In this document: positions 58,824 to 64,000 of the stretch, one piece after another
How the letters are laid out: each line of letters begins with the position of its first letter
Position numbering within the stretch: the stretch's first letter is position 1
NCBI RefSeq assembly: GCF_000003815.2
Contig: NC_049987.1
Span: 116,660 to 180,659, forward strand
Direction: 5' to 3'
Source: Branchiostoma floridae
Lineage: Eukaryota > Chordata > Leptocardii > Amphioxiformes > Branchiostomatidae
DNA: 64,000 nt
Made by a program: the position numbers and the translations under genes
Notes under the pieces: model-generated
What the model was told of the DNA's origin: nothing
Seen by the model: only the letters and a program-made list of their open reading frames with translations
Databases searched by the model: none

Positions 58824-59199
58824 NNNNNNNNNNNNNNNNNNNNNNNNNNNNNNNNNNNNNNNNNNNNNNNNNNNNNNNNNNNNNNNNNNNNNNNNNNNNN
58901 NNNNNNNNNNNNNNNNNNNNNNNNNNNNNNNNNNNNNNNNNNNNNNNNNNNNNNNNNNNNNNNNNNNNNNNNNNNNNNNNNNNNNNNNNNNNNNNNNNNN
59001 NNNNNNNNNNNNNNNNNNNNNNNNNNNNNNNNNNNNNNNNNNNNNNNNNNNNNNNNNNNNNNNNNNNNNNNNNNNNNNNNNNNNNNNNNNNNNNNNNNNN
59101 NNNNNNNNNNNNNNNNNNNNNNNNNNNNNNNNNNNNNNNNNNNNNNNNNNNNNNNNNNNNNNNNNNNNNNNNNNNNNNNNNNNNNNNNNNNNNNNNNNN
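58824..59199. other. Assembly gap (376 N)
   Basis: 376 N, so an estimated-size gap. Both sides carry the same 144 bases (see the next entry). Confidence 0.98.
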
Positions 59200-59343
59200 A
59201 CCTACTAAATATAATCAGGATCCATCAAAGGCTTCTCGCGTTATGCTGTTAACAGACAGACAGACACACAAACACGCTCAAAACATAACATTCTGCCATT
59301 TTGGCATGTAATTGTGTACATCTCTGTCTAAACTACTGGGGAA
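59200..59343 (-). repeat. Exact duplicate of 58680-58823 across the gap
   Basis: The 144 bases after the gap (ACCTACTAAATATAATCAGG ... AAACTACTGGGGAA) are identical to those immediately before it. A true duplication of an old repeat would show differences, so failure to merge overlapping contig ends is the likelier cause. Confidence 0.9.
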
Positions 59344-60525
59344 CCGAATATCACGGAAATTCGTGAGGCCCAGGAAAATATATGACAAGCCACGACAGGA
59401 TTTGGAAAGATTGCGATCAACCCAGAGTGCATCTGTGACGAGACCGCAACCCCTCGATGAGACCATACATTGCTTGTAATTTGATGCCATTTCATCATGG
59501 ACCCCCGCCCCCAGACTTTGTCAAGGTTTGGGCAAGACGTTAAGCGTGAAAATCTGTCAGAGCTCCTGCTTTATGGCTTCAGTCTGATCAAAACAAATTT
59601 GCCGAAAAGTTGCAGTAACGAGGCAGCAGTTTCCATCGCCTGCCAGGCGCTTCGGCGAGCTGACAAGCTTATCCTCCTTTTTTCCTTGACTGAGTCCCAA
59701 TACAGTCTGCCGGTACTGCAACATAAAGCAACGTGTCAATAAAGCAAGGGCACTTAGATAATGATCAGAATGAATCACTCATCAACTTCCAAATAGCTGA
59801 AAGGAAATCTCGAGCTCATCCGGAGAAAAACAAGCTTGGCCTTAAATAAGAATTTTGGTCGTCTAAAGCCGATCCAAACCCCGAAGGCATGCTTTTAGAA
59901 TAGAAAAGGTTGAAAAAATAGGAATGAAAACGAGAATGTACATGTATGTTGATGTTTTGGGATTGGAAAAAAGGTGCAAAAGACTCGAAAAAAACAGGAA
60001 AACAAGTTCTTCCTAACAAGTTGTGCGACGCGTATATCATGTTGTTAGTGATCCTTGTTCACTGCGTTCAGCGCTGCTCAGCACCCTATTAGAGCGATGG
60101 CTAATTCGATTAACTTATCATTATCTTATTAGGAAAGAAGGAATACATGAAAATTTTATCGCACGGTGCACACGGGTGGATATGTTTTCATGGAGGCGCA
60201 TGCAAAACCCGGCTTAGGGTTAATTTGGACAGTTTTCCTCATAAAAGCCGGATTCCTATTCGGGGAGCAATTGAAGTGAACAGAGATCGATCCATTCCTG
60301 TAAAACGGCTTATCTGTGGAGCGTGAGGCCGTGCGCCGTGCAGAGGTGGGGCACTTCGTTATCGAGACATGACAAGCTCGTTGCTATCAGCGCGCAAGCA
60401 CAAACGGCAGTCGTGATGAATCGGGCAGAGACAAGTGATAAACACCAGAAATCCGCCATTCCCGGCCTCGATTGGTCAGGTGAGAAAGACGAACTGGCTG
60501 TTCCGCCTGTATCTGACCCACTTTA
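59344..60525. other. Non-coding, mainly unique sequence
   Basis: An 81-codon + strand frame at 59497-59742 has protein-like composition but no recognised domain or clear splice sites. No repeat was recognised. Confidence 0.4.
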
Positions 60526-60529
60526 TCCG

Positions 60530-60561
60530 GCACACACACACACACACACACACACATACAA

Positions 60562-60611
<50 letters not shown>

Positions 60612-60682
60612 ACATGATACACACAAACACACACACACACACACACACACGCACGCGCGCACGCACGCACGAACACACACAG
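60530..60682. repeat. CA microsatellite with CG/ACGC patch
   Basis: A long CA run with minor interruptions, followed by GCACGCGCGCACGCACGCAC. Reading frames over it are artefacts. Confidence 0.95.
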
Positions 60683-61765
60683 ACGACAACATCCAGCAGG
60701 GCAATTTACTCCCTATTTGTTCTCAAATTTCAGATTATTAACTCATCAAAGAGCCTGGCGTTTTGGTCGGAGCCGGGCTGGGAATTAGATTGTCCGTCTG
60801 GTATCAGCCGACGCACCTGCTCGTCCGGCCGGTCATTTCCCGTTCTGAGTTGACCGGCTCACCATAATGTTTTATGAACCCACAATCTGGGAATAGATCC
60901 GTAATGAAAACTGTACCGAGAAGAGATGACAAAGAAAGGTGATGGGGGCGGGAGATGAGTATGTAGGGGCATTTTGGCGCGCTTACACCCTGTTCTACAA
61001 CTACATGTATACGCTAGCGCCTACTCTCTTTGGGGATATATCGACATTACAAAAATCTGTTACTCGCGCCAATCTATTGCGACATGTCGAATCATTGACC
61101 CGGGCCAGTTTGGAGAAATGCTGCGTATATGATTTCTGAGCTAAGGCAGTATCAAACAAGAACACCATAATACCATCAAAGTACTTGTACATTTCGTTAT
61201 TCATCTTTTGAAATTCCATGGGACTTTCCACGCTATCCCTGGGAGAAAAGATGCCAGATTGATGTTGTAAAGTCACTGGTGACTAATGAGATATATATAG
61301 TGATGATAAAACGCCACGATATGAAAGCTGCACACAGCTAATGTACACAATCAAAGCAACAAAATGTCACGGCCCTTGGAGATACTTTCAATATCCAAGT
61401 TTCTATACATGTATTTCGTTAGGTTTTACTTTCAAAATTTCCAAAACAGAAAGACTACAGGAAACCCACTGTTTTGCCTCAAACCCACAGGTGACACCCC
61501 CCCCCCCCCACACACTCACCAAGACCATTTCGAATTTGAACGGCATTTGAAAATTTTGTAATTTGACGCATTTATGCAATGAACAGGATTTTGGGACCAG
61601 CTGAATTGTTCAGATGCTTGATCTTCTGTGACAAAACAAAGAAATCTTTTTTTGACACAACAAAGGTACAGCGACTTTCGTAAGGTCTATCACAACTACA
61701 TATACTATCTTACATATAAACAGACAAGTGTATACACATACATTGCCTACATATATGAAGATCTA
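60683..61765. other. Non-coding sequence
   Basis: No exon was recognised. A run of about eleven C lies near 61498-61509. Confidence 0.35.
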
Positions 61766-61767
61766 AG

Positions 61768-62290
61768 GCCCAATTCACAATTGTCATTTTATCTGTAGTA
61801 CTACACATCGCAGTCTACTACATTTTTTTCTGGGTGTAAACACTGAGGCTGTAGTACTACAGTTCAGCGGCGGTTCTATAAGACTTCGGACCGGGTATAA
61901 ACAGAAACTGTAGTAGACTAAACTTCGAAGGCAACAACCATGCATATGTGCGATACGACGTAATTCAAACTGAACTTCGTTCCATTAGAGGTAATCTGCG
62001 TTCAATTACTAGTTTTATCTGTAAAACCGAGTTGTCAGGCTCTTTTCCTGTGTGCCTCGCATCAGAAAATACTCCTGCCTTTTCACAAATACAAAGCGTG
62101 CTGAAATTCCCTCTCAAAGGTCACAACACGTCACATTTGGTCAATACAGTTTCCCGGCAATCATGGAACAAGAGCTGTCCTGCTAGGCCCCCTTTCAGTG
62201 AGTGTAAACCGAACGCGAGGTTGTATTCTACTACAGTAGCAGACTACGAGGTGTAGTACTACAGATTCAAGAAACAAGTGAAAATTGGGC
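61768..62290. mobile_element. MITE with CTGTAGTACTAC-rich terminal inverted repeats
   Basis: The left end GCCCAATTCACAATTGTC leads to ATCTGTAGTACTACAC and GCAGTCTACTAC. The right end (about 62225-62290) is the reverse complement: AGCAGACTACGAGGTGTAGT, GTACTACAGATTC, AAAATTGGGC. The palindrome CTGTAGTACTACAG recurs inside at 61849-61862 and again beyond the right end near 62300. The bases after 62290 repeat an internal segment in inverted order and run into the gap, so a second, overlapping copy may follow. Confidence 0.75.
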
Positions 62291-62332
62291 GGAGCCGAAC
62301 TGTAGTACTACAGCCTCAGAGGGTGAAGCAGA

Positions 62333-62432
62333 NNNNNNNNNNNNNNNNNNNNNNNNNNNNNNNNNNNNNNNNNNNNNNNNNNNNNNNNNNNNNNNNNNNN
62401 NNNNNNNNNNNNNNNNNNNNNNNNNNNNNNNN
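62333..62432. other. Assembly gap (100 N)
   Basis: Exactly 100 N; true size unknown. It adjoins the inverted-repeat element. Confidence 0.98.
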
Positions 62433-62639
62433 GACTTGCCTCAAAATCAAGTACAGAAAACGTTCTTGGAAATGATTCTGGAATTTGACTGTTTTAGAAA
62501 TTTGGTCAAAACATGGATCCGTACCGTAAGATAGGCTGTACAAATTTGTTGAATAGGCTTATGCCTAAATAAATTTGAATGTTTTTTTCTCGAGAATTAA
62601 AAGAGATTTAAGTTTGAATAAAGCTCTCATGGCTTTATT

Positions 62640-63240
62640 ATATTTCAACCATACCATAGGTTTGGTGAAATATATTGTATTCGTAATGTTTCTTCTTTTT
62701 TTTGGTCATTTTTAGACCAAAACTGTATATTTTGGACCCCTGTGCCCTGGTATTACAACCGAATGGCCTGACATTTGACTAAGATGTGCCTTGATCATAT
62801 GCCCACATAGATTTAATAACAGTTTTAGCATACAGTACAACAAAATGCTTAATTTTGCGATTTTTGGGACATTTTTTTGACAAACAAGTACATTTTTGGC
62901 TCTTGTACACTGGTTTTACAACCAATTGAGCTGAAGTCTGGCATAGGAGTGCCCCCCACATATGCGCACATGGATTCAATAACACTTTTGGCATACAATA
63001 CAACAAAATGCTTAATTTTGTGGCCATTTTTTGACAAAAAATGACACTTTTGGCTCCTATACACTGGTTTTACAGCCAAATTACCAACTAAATTTTGGTA
63101 CAGGGGTGCACTAGATATTCATTCAAATGACCCATGTATCAGTTTTGGCATGAACCACTTCAAAACGATTTTTTGGTCATTTTTTTGGTCATTTTCCAAT
63201 GGCCACAGGGGTCAATGACCTTAAGGACGTTGACCCCATT
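62640..63240 (-). repeat. Dispersed repeat R2, tandem diverged copies
   Basis: On the minus strand the phrase 'caggccattCGGTTGTAATACC-AGGG-CA' and its variants recur about every 150 bases (near 62755, 62915, 63075). Each is followed by a GCCAAAA(A)TGTA-like word and a run of AAAAATG. The end near 63200 (CCAATGGCCACAGGGGTCAA) matches 48730-48790. Confidence 0.65.
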
Positions 63241-63359
63241 TGGAGGCTTTTTCATTTGCAGAACTGTATGTCAATATAACTTAATTAAAAAGGTAACCAA
63301 TCGCTTAGCCCGAATCAATATCGTGAGGAGGATTTGGCAGCCAATGGTGTTATCTGATG

Positions 63360-64000
63360 GAGTTCATTCTTACACGGAGGGGTTTATTTTTAAAAAAATT
63401 CATCTTTAGACTGGAGATTATGTCTTTCAGATTATGAATTTCAAAGTCTTTCAGTGGGTGTATTTTTGGACTGGTCTATTTTGCAATTTTACATGGGGTG
63501 TGCTGGAAGAGTCCATTCTTGCACGGAGGTTTTTTTCTAAAATTCATATTTTGGACTTTGGTGACTACTAGTATGGCAAAGTCTTTCAGTGAGGTTATTT
63601 GTGGACTGATCTAATTATATTTGCAATTTTACATGGGGTGTACTGGTAAATTTCATTTTTGCACGGAGGGGGCATTTTTTAGAATCCATTTTTGAACCTT
63701 GGTGTCAAAGTGTTTTTGGACTAGTCTATATACCTTTTCATGCACGGAGGACCTTTTTTGCTAACTTCAATTTTAGATTCGGTTTCTTAGATTCAAAAGG
63801 CCATGCTTTCAGTGAGAGTATTTCTGGACTGGTCTATTATGCAAATTTACATGGGGTGTACTGGAGTCCATTATTGGACAGGGGAATTTTGTAAGATTCA
63901 TTTTTGGGTTGAACCGTTATAAGTCAAAGTGATTTTTCAAATGGGTGATTTTGGAAAAGTCTATTGTGCATGCGGAGGGAGATGGCTGAAATATGCTGTA
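63360..64000 (+). repeat. Degenerate tandem array, about five units of 110-145 bp, running off the window
   Basis: Recurring phrases in fixed order are GCACGGAGG, an AATTCAT/GATTCATTTTTGG segment, CAAAGTCTTTCAGTG, TTTTTGGACTGGTCTATT, TGCAATTTTACATGGGGTGT and ACTGGAGAGTCCATT. Units start near 63375, 63520, 63660, 63742 and 63880. Divergence is high. A related inverted fragment lies at 19935-20105. Confidence 0.7.

Noticed and set aside
58781-59311. Open frames spanning runs of N
   Set aside because: The open length is created by unknown bases and the flanks are a non-coding repeat.
59497-59742. 81-codon + strand frame with protein-like composition
   Set aside because: No family, no splice context and no second exon nearby; not strong enough to list as a gene.
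60323-60853. 176-codon frame with a His-Thr repeat
   Set aside because: Its centre is a CA microsatellite and the flanks show no recognisable coding signal.

Overview
This is a eukaryotic, intron-containing, repeat-rich window. The most likely source is a cephalochordate (amphioxus, Branchiostoma); this is an inference. It rests on one chordate-like prohormone convertase gene, on a crowd of short non-autonomous DNA transposons, tRNA-derived SINEs and a CR1-type LINE, and on assembly gaps of mostly exactly 100 N. Nothing here is prokaryotic: there are no operons, ribosome binding sites or CRISPR arrays.

Gene content is very low. The only confidently coding locus is the 3' end of a furin/kexin-type proprotein convertase, best matched to PCSK1 (PC1/3). 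Three exons on the + strand (5041-5148, 5720-6053, 7184-7627) encode the end of the catalytic region, the P domain and an acidic, helix-rich C-terminal tail. Splice phases agree at both introns. The upstream catalytic exons are not in the window, so the preceding intron is longer than 5 kb. Two weak candidate exons of an unidentified gene lie on the opposite strand at 7749-7901 and 9201-9439. The rest, about 54 kb, is intergenic.

Layout. 1-4,750: repeats, an inverted-repeat pair 3.8 kb apart, a 283-bp tandem duplication and a hairpin. 5,041-7,627: PCSK1-like exons. 7,628-10,440: 3' flank with a foldback element. 10,440-16,690: mostly single-copy non-coding sequence with a CpG-rich block near 13.2-14.0 kb. 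16,690-25,000: repeats, including CA and CG microsatellites, a SINE with an 11-bp target duplication, and a 5'-truncated LINE carrying two nested insertions. 25,000-33,400: old dispersed repeats, a SINE and unique sequence. 33,437-34,410: a hAT-type element with a perfect 8-bp target duplication and a nested G-rich repeat. 34,410-39,420: repeats, including a 121-bp MITE with an 8-bp target duplication. 39,420-44,900: largely unique. 44,909-48,180: three MITEs, one split by a G-rich palindromic repeat and a gap. 48,600-54,900: repeats, a SINE, unique sequence and a nested MITE cluster. 54,981-56,328: a 28-unit 47/50-bp minisatellite with higher-order structure. 56,690-59,343: repeats, an RT fossil, and a gap whose flanks are a perfect 144-bp duplicate (probable assembly artefact). 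59,344-64,000: unique sequence, microsatellites, a MITE and degenerate tandem repeats.

The main biology is therefore one neuroendocrine-type convertase gene end plus a layered record of transposition. Several insertions can be dated relative to each other because one element interrupts another. I found no convincing new enzymatic or defence system. The best candidates for undescribed structure are the G-rich palindromic repeat, the 869-bp element with internal tandem units, the minisatellite, and the dispersed repeat family that carries paired octamer (ATGCAAAT) motifs.
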